A stretch of 9,720 bases of DNA from GAS188 sp044445965 (GCA_044445965.1 JBIOEJ010000179.1:1-9720), one strand, 5' to 3'; positions 1 to 6,169 are shown, counted from the stretch's first letter. The notes: a model not told the origin generated them from the sequence alone. Translations and numbers: made by a program.

Positions 1-130
1 CCGTGACGGTGCGCCGATCGGTGATGAAGCGCACCGAGACGTTGCGGCAGTCGACGGCCTTCGCGACGGCGGCGGCTATCGGCCGGGCGGGCGGCACGTC
101 CTTCGCGATTTGCGCCAGGGACCCGGCCAC
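1..130 (-). CDS. ABC transporter ATP-binding protein, N-terminal part (cut by window edge)
   Basis: Only the first 43 codons are present; the gene continues beyond base 1. The start is the GTG at 130-128: an in-frame stop (TAG, 136-134) lies two codons upstream, and a purine-rich AAGAGGTG sits about 7 bases before it. Residues 30-43 read NVSVRFITDRRTVT, the usual opening of nitrate/taurine/pyrimidine-type importer ATPases (first beta strands, then an aromatic residue and a TDR turn before the Walker A region). Walker A, the signature motif and Walker B would all lie outside the window, so ATPase identity rests on this N-terminal pattern and on context: it follows the substrate-binding protein gene on the same strand, 107 bases downstream. 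It should energise uptake of that protein's ligand. The first ~25 residues are poorly conserved in such proteins, so a later start is possible. Confidence 0.62.
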   Translation of the reverse strand, partial: MAGSLAQIAKDVPPARPIAAAVAKAVDCRNVSVRFITDRRTVT

Positions 131-170
131 GCCCTAACACCTCTTGCGGAAAAGGGAGCCGCGCAGGGCC

Positions 171-195
171 CACCTCTCCCCTTGCGGGAGAGGTG
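171..195. repeat. Perfect GC-rich palindrome between two ABC transporter genes
   Basis: CACCTCTCCC (171-180), loop CTTGC (181-185), then GGGAGAGGTG (186-195): a perfect 10-bp stem. It lies 43 bases after the stop codon of the substrate-binding protein gene and 41 bases before the GTG of the ATPase gene. There is no following T run, so it is not a canonical intrinsic terminator. From memory, palindromes built on CCTCTCCC and GGGAGAGG are common dispersed intergenic repeats in alphaproteobacterial genomes, so this is most likely one copy. As RNA it could protect the upstream message or lower expression of the ATPase relative to the binding protein. A partial echo, CACCTC-TTGCGG, lies at 138-149. 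Confidence 0.8.
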
Positions 196-237
196 AAGCG
201 TGGCGATCCGCGCGGCGGGGTTCCATTCGCCGTCCAA

Positions 238-1254
238 TCAGCCGATCTTCGGGCGCGCGTCGGCCGATGCCTTCAGGACCTGGAGCGTCATCACCTCGTC
301 GAGCTTCGGCGTGCGCTTCGAGAACTGGCCGAGCTTGGCATAGAGATCGATCTGATCCTGCCAGACGGCGGGATCCATGGTGCCCCAGCCCTCGACCTTG
401 GTCTTGGGCGAGAAGGCGTATTTCATCATGTCGTCGACCGATTCGCGCTCATCCTTCCAGACGAGGTTCGAGAATTCCTTGATCAGGAGGTCGACCGCCT
501 TGTCGCGGTTGTCATAGGCAAAGGCCCAGCCCTTGCCGGAGGCGCGCATATATTTGACCAGCAGGTCGCTCTTGGTCTTGAGCGTGTCCTGCGTCGCGTA
601 ATAGGGCAGCGCATAGAGCTTGACGCCGGCGTCCCAGAGCCTGAAATCGACCCGGTCGGGGCCCAGCACCTTCAGCGCCGTGGTATTGGTGAGCCAGCCG
701 GTCACCACATCCACCTGGCCGGTGAGCAGCGGCGCCATATCGGCCCCGATGGTGACGATCTCGACCTCCTTGTCGGGGATGTTGTTCTTGGCGAGCAGCG
801 CCTTGAGCAGGATGACGCCGGTCGCCTGGATGCCGACCTTCTTGCCGATCATGTCCTTGGCTTCGCGCACCGGCTTCTTCTTCAGCGAGAAGAAAGTATA
901 GGGATGCTCCTGCGCCCCTACGCCGAAGCAGACGACCGGGATGTCCTGCGAGGCGGCGAGCATGAGGGATGGGCTCGACGACACCTGGCCGACCTCGTAG
1001 CGGCCGGACGCCACCACGGCGACGCCGTCGATATTGGGACCGCCGGGCTGGATCTTGAGCTCGATGCCCTCGGCGTCGTAATAGCCGAGCTGCTTGGCGC
1101 AGACCTCGCCGATCTGATTTCCTCCGAGAATCCAGCCGAGCTGCATGTTCACGACAGGCTTCGTCTGGCTGAAGGCGCCGAAATCAAGAAAGGCGCCGCC
1201 CGCGAGGCCAGCGCCATAGGTCAGGAGTTTCCGCCGGTCGATGGACATGGTCAT
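238..1254 (-). CDS. ABC transporter substrate-binding protein, NMT1/THI5-like (SsuA/ThiY type)
   Basis: A 338-residue periplasmic binding protein that captures a small solute and delivers it to an inner-membrane ABC importer. The N-terminus (IDRRKLL, then a glycine/alanine-rich hydrophobic stretch to about residue 28) is a twin-arginine-type signal, suggesting export in folded form. The mature part has NMT1/SBP_bac family features: an opening strand QLGWILGG, then QLGYYDAEGIELKIQPGG, a GVAVVASGRYEVG segment, and a second-lobe VDVVTGWLTNTTAL with YALPYYATQDTL. The last two resemble pyrimidine-precursor binding proteins (ThiY/RibY-like) more than sulfonate ones, but the ligand cannot be assigned. 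The ATG at 1254 is preceded by GGGGAG at about 4 bases; the ATG at 1248 is an alternative at better spacing. An upstream in-frame ATG at 1290 would place 12 residues before the signal and is less likely. The ATPase gene follows and a LysR gene is divergent. Confidence 0.9.
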   Translation of the reverse strand: MTMSIDRRKLLTYGAGLAGGAFLDFGAFSQTKPVVNMQLGWILGGNQIGEVCAKQLGYYDAEGIELKIQPGGPNIDGVAVVASGRYEVGQVSSSPSLMLAASQDIPVVCFGVGAQEHPYTFFSLKKKPVREAKDMIGKKVGIQATGVILLKALLAKNNIPDKEVEIVTIGADMAPLLTGQVDVVTGWLTNTTALKVLGPDRVDFRLWDAGVKLYALPYYATQDTLKTKSDLLVKYMRASGKGWAFAYDNRDKAVDLLIKEFSNLVWKDERESVDDMMKYAFSPKTKVEGWGTMDPAVWQDQIDLYAKLGQFSKRTPKLDEVMTLQVLKASADARPKIG

Positions 1255-1314
1255 AAGCTCCCCGTTCGAGGCGGGCTCGTGCCCGCCCAAGACAGCCGGT
1301 TATTCTGCATTGAT

Positions 1315-1328
1315 TGTGCCAGAGCACA
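1315..1328. promoter_or_regulatory. Candidate LysR-type operator in the divergent intergenic region
   Basis: The 193 bases between the divergent binding-protein and LysR genes (1255-1447) contain a perfect interrupted palindrome, TGTGC (1315-1319), CAGA, GCACA (1324-1328). It has the T-N12-A form, close to the T-N11-A rule for LysR-family sites. A looser overlapping dyad, TCTG (1304-1307) and CAGA (1320-1323), lies to its left. The site is 61 bases from the importer start and 120 from the regulator start, where such a regulator would be expected to act on both genes. Role is inferred; no convincing -35/-10 pair was identified on either side. Confidence 0.45.
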
Positions 1329-1447
1329 GGCTTCGCCCTTGGCGCCGATAGCAAGCATAGGCCTCTGCCCTTGCGACTGAAAAGAAGATAGTTTCGCTCG
1401 CGGCGATGCCGTTTCGGCAGCGGTCTACGCTCGAGGTGAGCTAAGTC

Positions 1448-2386
1448 ATGCACGCGGCGGTGCTGCGCTATTTCGACCATGTGGCGAGGCTCGGTTCGAT
1501 TCGCCGCGCCGCCGAGGCGCTGCATGTCGCCTCCTCCGCCGTCAATCGCCAGATCATCAAGCTCGAGGAGGAGATCGGCACTCAGCTCTTCGAGCGCTTG
1601 CGCTCGGGCGTGCGCCTGACGCCGGCGGGCGAGGTGCTGCTGCGCCACGCCCGCGAGACGCTCACCGATTTCGAGCGCACCAGGCTCGAGATCGCCGGGC
1701 TCTCGGGCACCGTGACGGGCCATGTGCGCATCGTCTGCCTCGAATCGCTGCTGCTGCGCTTCATGCCGCAGGTGGTGGCGGAGCTGATATCGGCCCATCC
1801 GCAATTGACCTTGACGGTGGTCGGCATCGATCCGGGCGATTCGGGGGAGGAGATGCGCTCCGGCCGCAATGATTTCGGCGTGCTGTTCATGGACCGGCGC
1901 GTGCGCGGCGTCGATGTCCAGGCGAGCTTCCTCACCGCGATCGGCGCGGTGATGCGGCCGGACCATCCGCTCGCCGGGCGCCGCTCGCTGACCTTCACCG
2001 ACTGCGCCACCTATCCGATCGTCATGCTCTATGACCGCTGGCTCATCGACCTGATCATGGCGACCGAATTCGCTGAATCGGGCGAGAAGCTCGTGCCGCG
2101 CATCGTCTCGAACTCGATCGACTTCATGCGCCAGATCATCGAGATGGGGCTCGGCATCGGCTTCTTCACACCGATCGGCTTCATCGACGAGATCGAGCGC
2201 GGCGAGCTCGTGCACGTCTCTCTGGCCGAGCCGCTGCTCGCCGACAGCGCCATCGCCATCCTCGTTCCGCGCGGCCGCGCCCCGACCCTGCCGGCCCGCA
2301 TCGCCATGGACACGGTGCGCAGGCGCCTCGCCGATCTCGCCAAGCGCCTGCCTTCGCCGCGCTCGAGGCCGGCAAGGGGGAGCTGA
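1448..2386 (+). CDS. LysR-type transcriptional regulator
   Basis: A 312-residue DNA-binding regulator of normal family length. Residues 1-60 form the winged helix-turn-helix: RYFDHVARLGSIRRAAEALHV, then SSAVNRQIIKLEEEIGTQLFER and RLTPAGEVLL, which match the LysR signature position by position. Residues from about 90 to 300 are the periplasmic-binding-like effector domain, with VRIVCLESLLLRFMP at its start and GLGIGFFTPIGF in the second lobe. The start ATG follows AGGTGAG with 7 bases between. The gene is divergent from the ABC importer at 238-1254, the classic layout for a LysR protein controlling its neighbour and itself; the co-inducer would probably be the imported compound or a product of it. 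The C-terminal tail (RRRLADLAKRLP, then a basic serine/proline end) is extended, and its DNA is nearly repeated downstream at 3532-3560. Confidence 0.93.
   Translation: MHAAVLRYFDHVARLGSIRRAAEALHVASSAVNRQIIKLEEEIGTQLFERLRSGVRLTPAGEVLLRHARETLTDFERTRLEIAGLSGTVTGHVRIVCLESLLLRFMPQVVAELISAHPQLTLTVVGIDPGDSGEEMRSGRNDFGVLFMDRRVRGVDVQASFLTAIGAVMRPDHPLAGRRSLTFTDCATYPIVMLYDRWLIDLIMATEFAESGEKLVPRIVSNSIDFMRQIIEMGLGIGFFTPIGFIDEIERGELVHVSLAEPLLADSAIAILVPRGRAPTLPARIAMDTVRRRLADLAKRLPSPRSRPARGS
2324..2352. repeat. 29-base near-repeat, copy 1 (inside the LysR gene)
   Basis: These bases encode RLADLAKRLP near the end of the LysR gene. They match 3532-3560 at 27 of 29 positions; the two differences are T/C at position 12 and A/G at position 20. 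Similarity does not continue on either side. Confidence 0.6.
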
Positions 2387-2566
2387 TCGATCGAGGGGCC
2401 TTACCGCGGGCCTCGTCTTGTCGGGGTCTCGTCCTGCCAGCGGTCTTGCGTCGCCTCTGTTGCGTCGCCTGTAGTGCCCGGTTCGACATTTATGGATATC
2501 ATGCGAATTGGGGTTCGCGAGGCGAGGTCTCGCGGGGATCGGTCCATGTATCGGGGAGCACACAAC
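2387..2566 (+). promoter_or_regulatory. Leader region with hairpin upstream of the GYF_2 gene
   Basis: This 180-base gap between the LysR gene and the next gene should hold the promoter of the latter. It contains a perfect 6-bp inverted repeat, CGCGAG (2516-2521), 7-base loop, CTCGCG (2529-2534), which ends 32 bases before the chosen start codon and would lie in the mRNA leader. A strong ribosome-binding site, GGGGAG (2553-2558), stands 8 bases before the ATG at 2567. The AT-richer stretch ACATTTATGGATATCATG (2488-2505) could contain a -10 element, but no good -35 partner was recognised. No T-tract terminator for the LysR gene is seen. Confidence 0.35.
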
Positions 2567-3526
2567 ATGATACCCACGGCATCCGCTACCGCGGGCTTCG
2601 CGGTGCTTGTGACGCTCGCGCCGTCGCTGGCGGGCGCGCAATCCTTGCCGGCGGCGCCGGCGGCCGACGCGCCGCCCCTGATGGCGCAGCTCGCACCGCC
2701 GCCCTTGCCGCAGCCGCCATCGGCGCAGTTCTACTATGACGACAACGGCAAGCCGGCAGGCCCCCTGTCCCTCTCTGAGATCCAAGCCAAGATCGCCGCG
2801 GGCGCGATCAAGCCGGACACGCTCGTGTGGAAAGCCGGCACGCCGAATTGGGTGGCAGCGAGGGAGCAGCCGGAGGTCGCGGCCCTTTTAGAGGCGGCAG
2901 CCGCGCCCAATCCGGCTCCAGGCCCGGCGCCGGCGGCCGCTCCCGTGGCCAGCGCCTGCAGCGGGAAGGTGCTCATGAGCGACGACTTTCGACAGGTCGA
3001 CGCAGGTTGGGGCGTCGATGCCGACGGCGACGCGGTGACCGTCGAGGACGGCAAGGTGAAGGTCAAAGCTCCGGCGCAGGACGCCTATACGCTGCAATAT
3101 GGCGGCTATCTTTTCGATGACGCGCAGATTTGCGTAACCGTGCAAATGCCACGCAAGTCGAGCGTCGGGGATCAGCTCGATGGTGGCTTGATTTTCTGGG
3201 CGCAGGATTACAGCAATTACTACTACTTCGGCATTGCTCCGGACGGCACCGCGGCTATCATCCGGAAATTGAAGGGCAAATACATCTATTTGGCCGGTTA
3301 CCGAAAGGCACAGGCGATCAAGTCGCAGCCCAGCGACAAGAACCTGCTGCGCGTCAGGATGAGCGGCAACACGCTTGCGGCGTATATCAACGAGGTGCAG
3401 TTCGCGAGCCTCAAGGCTCAGGCGCCGGCCGGCGGCGGCAAGGTGGGCTTGCGGGCGCAATCCGAGAAATCCCAACGCGACACTTGGAAGTTCATGGACT
3501 TCGAGGTGACCGATCTTGGGTCGTAG
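2567..3526 (+). CDS. Secreted GYF_2-domain protein with C-terminal jelly-roll-like domain
   Basis: A 319-residue exported protein of unknown function. The ATG at 2567 is chosen because GGGGAG lies 8 bases upstream and the translation then starts directly with a signal peptide (hydrophobic residues 8-22, cleavage probably after AGA at 25). In order: a proline/alanine linker (27-53), a GYF_2 domain at about 54-109 (FYYDDNGKPAGPLSL, IKPDTLVWKAGTPNWVAA; the GPLS and W-K-x-G-x-x-x-W pattern is diagnostic of this DUF4339-type fold), a second proline/alanine linker (110-130), and a domain at about 131-316 opening with SDDF and containing GLIFWAQDYSNYYYFGIAPDG and LRVRMSGNTLAAYINE. The last segments resemble the concanavalin-like or DUF1080-type jelly roll. 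Family knowledge suggests GYF_2 binds peptides, and jelly rolls often bind sugars or surfaces; neither ligand is known here. Stops 73 bases before the cyclase-like gene. Confidence 0.82.
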   Translation: MIPTASATAGFAVLVTLAPSLAGAQSLPAAPAADAPPLMAQLAPPPLPQPPSAQFYYDDNGKPAGPLSLSEIQAKIAAGAIKPDTLVWKAGTPNWVAAREQPEVAALLEAAAAPNPAPGPAPAAAPVASACSGKVLMSDDFRQVDAGWGVDADGDAVTVEDGKVKVKAPAQDAYTLQYGGYLFDDAQICVTVQMPRKSSVGDQLDGGLIFWAQDYSNYYYFGIAPDGTAAIIRKLKGKYIYLAGYRKAQAIKSQPSDKNLLRVRMSGNTLAAYINEVQFASLKAQAPAGGGKVGLRAQSEKSQRDTWKFMDFEVTDLGS

Positions 3527-3531
3527 CCCGC

Positions 3532-3560
3532 CGCCTCGCCGACCTCGCCAGGCGCCTGCC
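3532..3560. repeat. 29-base near-repeat, copy 2 (intergenic)
   Basis: Second copy of the segment at 2324-2352 (27/29 identical), between the GYF_2 gene stop and the cyclase-like gene start. Read in the same phase it would encode RLADLARRLP, a conservative variant of the LysR tail, but there is no open LysR-like reading frame around it. It may be a fragment left by a duplication or a chance match in GC-rich codon patterns. Confidence 0.5.
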
Positions 3561-3599
3561 ACAGGAGTGGAGGTGCAGGCCGGTCCGCTGAGCGGCGCG

Positions 3600-5297
3600 A
3601 TGATGAACACGGAGCCTCCCGCGAATAGCGATCGCCTGGAGGCAATCGGCGCGGCAATGGGCAAGGGCGAGCTGCTGCTCGCCTATGATCTCGCCCAATC
3701 GGCGGTCGGCGAAGCCCCCGAGCGCCTCATCTACAGGCACAGGGCCGTGCTGGCGCTCGCCCGCTCCGGCGCGACCAAGCGGGCTCTCGCTTTGTTCGAT
3801 GGGTGGCACCTGGGCGAGGCCGTCTCGGGCGATGCGAAGCTCGATATCGACCTCAAATCCTTGCGCGCCCGCCTGTTGAAGGATTTGGCGCTCGAGACCG
3901 CCCCGACGGAGCGGCAGGCCAGCCTCGTGGCGGCCGCGGATGCCTATCATGCCGTCTTCAAGACCACCCGGGATGCCTATCCGGGGGCCAACGCCGCCTC
4001 GCTTTACCTTTGGGCCGGCGATACGGCCCTTGCCGAAAGCGTGGCGCGGTCGGTGCTCGCCGGCGCGGTCGGCGACGACTATTACGGCCTCGTCACCCGC
4101 GCCGAAGCGCTTCTCGTTCTCAAGGACGTTGCGGCCGTCGGCAAGGCGCTTCGCGCCGCGGCGAGAAAGCCGGACGCCACGAGCGACAAGAAGACCGTAA
4201 CGCGCAAGCAATTGAAGCGAAGCTGCGCCCATCTCGGCCTCGATCCCGCTCTGCTCGGCCCGCTCGACACCGGGGTCGTCGCCTGCTTTTCGACGGATGG
4301 CGACGGCCAGGATGCGGCAACCTTGCGCCAAGATCTCCGTGAGGCGCTCCAGGCCCACGATATCCGCTTTCTCTACACCTCATTGCATCCGGGGCCGGAA
4401 ATCGAGGCCGCCGAGGCCATGCTGTCGAGGGGCGGAGACGTCGAGGTCGTGCTGCCTGTCTCGCCCGCGATCTTTCGCGACGCCGTGCTGGGGGCGGCTG
4501 GAGGCGACTGGCCCCGACGTTTCGATGCCTGCCTCGAAGCCGCCCGCCACATCACCGCCGCCGCGGACGGCAGCGCCGTCGAGGACGAGATCGTTCGCGA
4601 TTACACCGCTCAGTACCTCGTCGGCCTCGCCATGCAGCGGGCGGGCTTCCTGGAAACCGAGCTCTTGCGTTTGAAGGCCGGCGCCGACGGCGTGTCCGTG
4701 TCCCCGATGGCCCCGACGCGAGATGGCGCAGGCGCGACCGTCGCGCGAGGGGATCGTCGCGTTTGCGCCATTCTGTTCGGCGACGTCGTCGGCTTCAGCA
4801 AGCTGAGCGAGCAGCAGATGCCCCCCTTCGTGCGCGAGGTGATGGGCCGGATCGGACGCCTGCTGGACGGCTTCGGCGAGGATATTCTTTCGCGCAACAC
4901 CTGGGGCGACGGCCTGTTCCTCGTGATCGCCAACGCATCGGCGGCGGCGGAATGCGCGCTGAGCTTGCAGGAGACGCTCTCCGCCGTCGATTTCACCTTG
5001 CACGACTTGCCGGCGGCGACCGCCATGCGCGTCGGGCTGCATCTCGGGCCGCTCTACCGCCTCGACGATCCGATCACCCGCCGGCCATCCTATTTCGGCG
5101 TTCACAACACCCGCGCGGCCCGCATCGAGCCGATCGCGGTGCCCGGCCTCGTCTATGTCACCGAGCCCTTCGCCGCCGCGCTGGCGCTCGCGGGCGATCA
5201 GCGCTTCCATTGCGACTATATCGGCACCACCCAGCTCGCCAAGCAATACGGGGCTCTGCGCCTGTTCGCGTTGCGCAGGGCCGGGCCGGGCGAGTAG
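3600..5297 (+). CDS. TRAFs-binding/TPR-like, SLOG-like and class III nucleotide cyclase domain protein
   Basis: A 565-residue predicted cytoplasmic signalling protein; no signal or membrane segment. Residues ~10-215 are helical and resemble the TRAFs-binding (PF13281-type) solenoid: PTERQASLVAAADAYHAVF, DAYPGANAASLYLWAGD, YYGLVTRAEALLVLKD. Residues ~225-350 resemble a SLOG-like Rossmann domain (SL-x-x-G with AEAML, VEVVLPVSPAIFRD, W-x-x-RFDACLEAA), but the usual CGAD-type loop reads PGPE. Residues ~386-560 are a class III adenylate/guanylate cyclase domain: FGDVVGFSKL (metal Asp395), NTWGDGL (metal Asp437), FGVHNTRAARIEP (Arg508). The substrate-lysine position is Asn433, the aspartate position Ser497 and the ribose-asparagine position Thr504, so the product, if any, cannot be named; asparagine in this motif looks usual for this subfamily (from memory). 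ATGs at 3600 and 3603 both fit; the ribosome-binding site is weak and a slightly earlier GTG is possible. The NYN-LOTUS gene follows 56 bases on. Confidence 0.85.
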   Translation: MMNTEPPANSDRLEAIGAAMGKGELLLAYDLAQSAVGEAPERLIYRHRAVLALARSGATKRALALFDGWHLGEAVSGDAKLDIDLKSLRARLLKDLALETAPTERQASLVAAADAYHAVFKTTRDAYPGANAASLYLWAGDTALAESVARSVLAGAVGDDYYGLVTRAEALLVLKDVAAVGKALRAAARKPDATSDKKTVTRKQLKRSCAHLGLDPALLGPLDTGVVACFSTDGDGQDAATLRQDLREALQAHDIRFLYTSLHPGPEIEAAEAMLSRGGDVEVVLPVSPAIFRDAVLGAAGGDWPRRFDACLEAARHITAAADGSAVEDEIVRDYTAQYLVGLAMQRAGFLETELLRLKAGADGVSVSPMAPTRDGAGATVARGDRRVCAILFGDVVGFSKLSEQQMPPFVREVMGRIGRLLDGFGEDILSRNTWGDGLFLVIANASAAAECALSLQETLSAVDFTLHDLPAATAMRVGLHLGPLYRLDDPITRRPSYFGVHNTRAARIEPIAVPGLVYVTEPFAAALALAGDQRFHCDYIGTTQLAKQYGALRLFALRRAGPGE

Positions 5298-5353
5298 ACA
5301 GAGCCGGACTGCGCGGATCACGACGGTGCTCGCCGAAAGAGCGGGAGGAAGCG

Positions 5354-6097
5354 ATGTCGGATAAGAGCTCGACCCTGGCGATCCTGATCGACGGCGACAA
5401 CGCCTCGCCCAAGATCATCTCGGGCCTGCTCGCCGAGGTCGCCAAATACGGCGCGGCCGGCGTGCGCCGCATCTATGGCGATTGGACGAAGCCCAACCTC
5501 GCCGGCTGGAAGAACAGCTTGCTGGAACACTCGATCCAGCCGGTCCAGCAATTCGCCTATACGACCGGCAAGAACGCGACCGACGGCGCCATGATCATCG
5601 ACGCCATGGATCTGCTCTATACCGGGCGCTTCGACGGCTTCTGCATCGTCTCGAGCGACAGCGACTTTGCCCGCCTCGCCGCCCGCATCCGGGAGCAGGG
5701 CGTGACCGTCTACGGCTTCGGCGAGCGCAAGACCCCTCGTCCCTTCGTCACGGCCTGCGACAAATTCGTCTATTTCGACGTGCTCCAGCCGAATGTCGAA
5801 GCGCCCACGACACCCGCCGCCAAGGCCGCCGCGAAGGCGAAGGCTTCTAAGAACATCCAGGACCCCCAATTGCTCGCGACCTTGCGCGCGGCGATTACCG
5901 CCGTTTCCGACGAAGAGGGCTGGGCCAATCTCGGGCGCGTCGGCAGCTATATCGCCCAGCAGCTTCCGGAGTTCGATGCCCGCAACTATGGCTTCACGCG
6001 CCTCTCCGACCTGATGGAAGCATCCGGCATCGTCGATATCGACCGGATCGGCGACCCTCAGAAGGTCGTCGTGGTGCGGCTCAAGACGGGTGCTTGA
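5354..6097 (+). CDS. NYN (LabA/PIN-like) ribonuclease domain protein with C-terminal OST-HTH/LOTUS domain
   Basis: A 247-residue predicted cytoplasmic RNA-processing protein. Residues ~7-143 are a NYN domain of the LabA/DUF88 type in the PIN-like nuclease fold. The acidic metal-binding residues are all visible: Asp13 and Asp15 in LIDGDN, Asp77 and Asp83 in TDGAMIIDAMD, and Asp102 and Asp104 in IVSSDSDF. After an alanine/lysine linker (151-168), residues ~170-244 form an OST-HTH/LOTUS winged helix (LRAAITAV, GWANLGRVGSYI, NYGFTRLSDLME), a family that binds RNA, including G-rich RNA. NYN plus LOTUS is a known bacterial architecture related to eukaryotic MARF1/limkain proteins; physiological targets in bacteria are poorly known. 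The ATG follows GGGAGGA (5343-5349) by 4 bases. It is 56 bases after the cyclase-like gene, with no terminator between, so the two are probably co-transcribed. Confidence 0.93.
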   Translation: MSDKSSTLAILIDGDNASPKIISGLLAEVAKYGAAGVRRIYGDWTKPNLAGWKNSLLEHSIQPVQQFAYTTGKNATDGAMIIDAMDLLYTGRFDGFCIVSSDSDFARLAARIREQGVTVYGFGERKTPRPFVTACDKFVYFDVLQPNVEAPTTPAAKAAAKAKASKNIQDPQLLATLRAAITAVSDEEGWANLGRVGSYIAQQLPEFDARNYGFTRLSDLMEASGIVDIDRIGDPQKVVVVRLKTGA

Positions 6098-6127
6098 GGG
6101 GACCCCGCCGTTACGCCCCGCCCTGTA

Positions 6128-6169
6128 CCGAAGGAAAGACGCCCAGCGCTGGTCGCCTCCTTCCCTCGG
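6128..6169. terminator. Long imperfect hairpin downstream of the NYN-LOTUS gene
   Basis: A 42-base dyad begins 31 bases after the stop codon. The outer arms are CCGA (6128-6131) and TCGG (6166-6169); inside them GGAA pairs with TTCC, then GA with TC and GC with GC, each block separated by a single mismatch. The apex is the self-complementary CCAGCGCTGG. No T run follows, so factor-independent termination is doubtful; a 3'-end-protecting stem-loop or a dispersed palindromic element is equally possible. Either use would mark the end of the cyclase/NYN unit. Confidence 0.45.

Noticed and set aside
1304..1323. TCTG...CAGA dyad as the main LysR operator
   Set aside because: Its inner arms need a one-base shift to pair, whereas the overlapping TGTGC-N4-GCACA dyad is perfect.
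193..1380. 395-codon open frame on the plus strand
   Set aside because: It is opposite the well-supported substrate-binding protein gene; its product has no family pattern and a noise-like Asp/His/Leu/Arg composition.
1184..2785. 533-codon open frame on the minus strand
   Set aside because: It lies antisense to the LysR gene and its neighbours, is rich in Arg/His/Ala/Gly, has no recognisable domain, and is the usual by-product of third-position GC bias.
3492..4358. 288-codon minus-strand open frame, and a 313-codon one at 4380-5321
   Set aside because: Both mirror the cyclase-like gene, whose plus-strand product matches several known domains.
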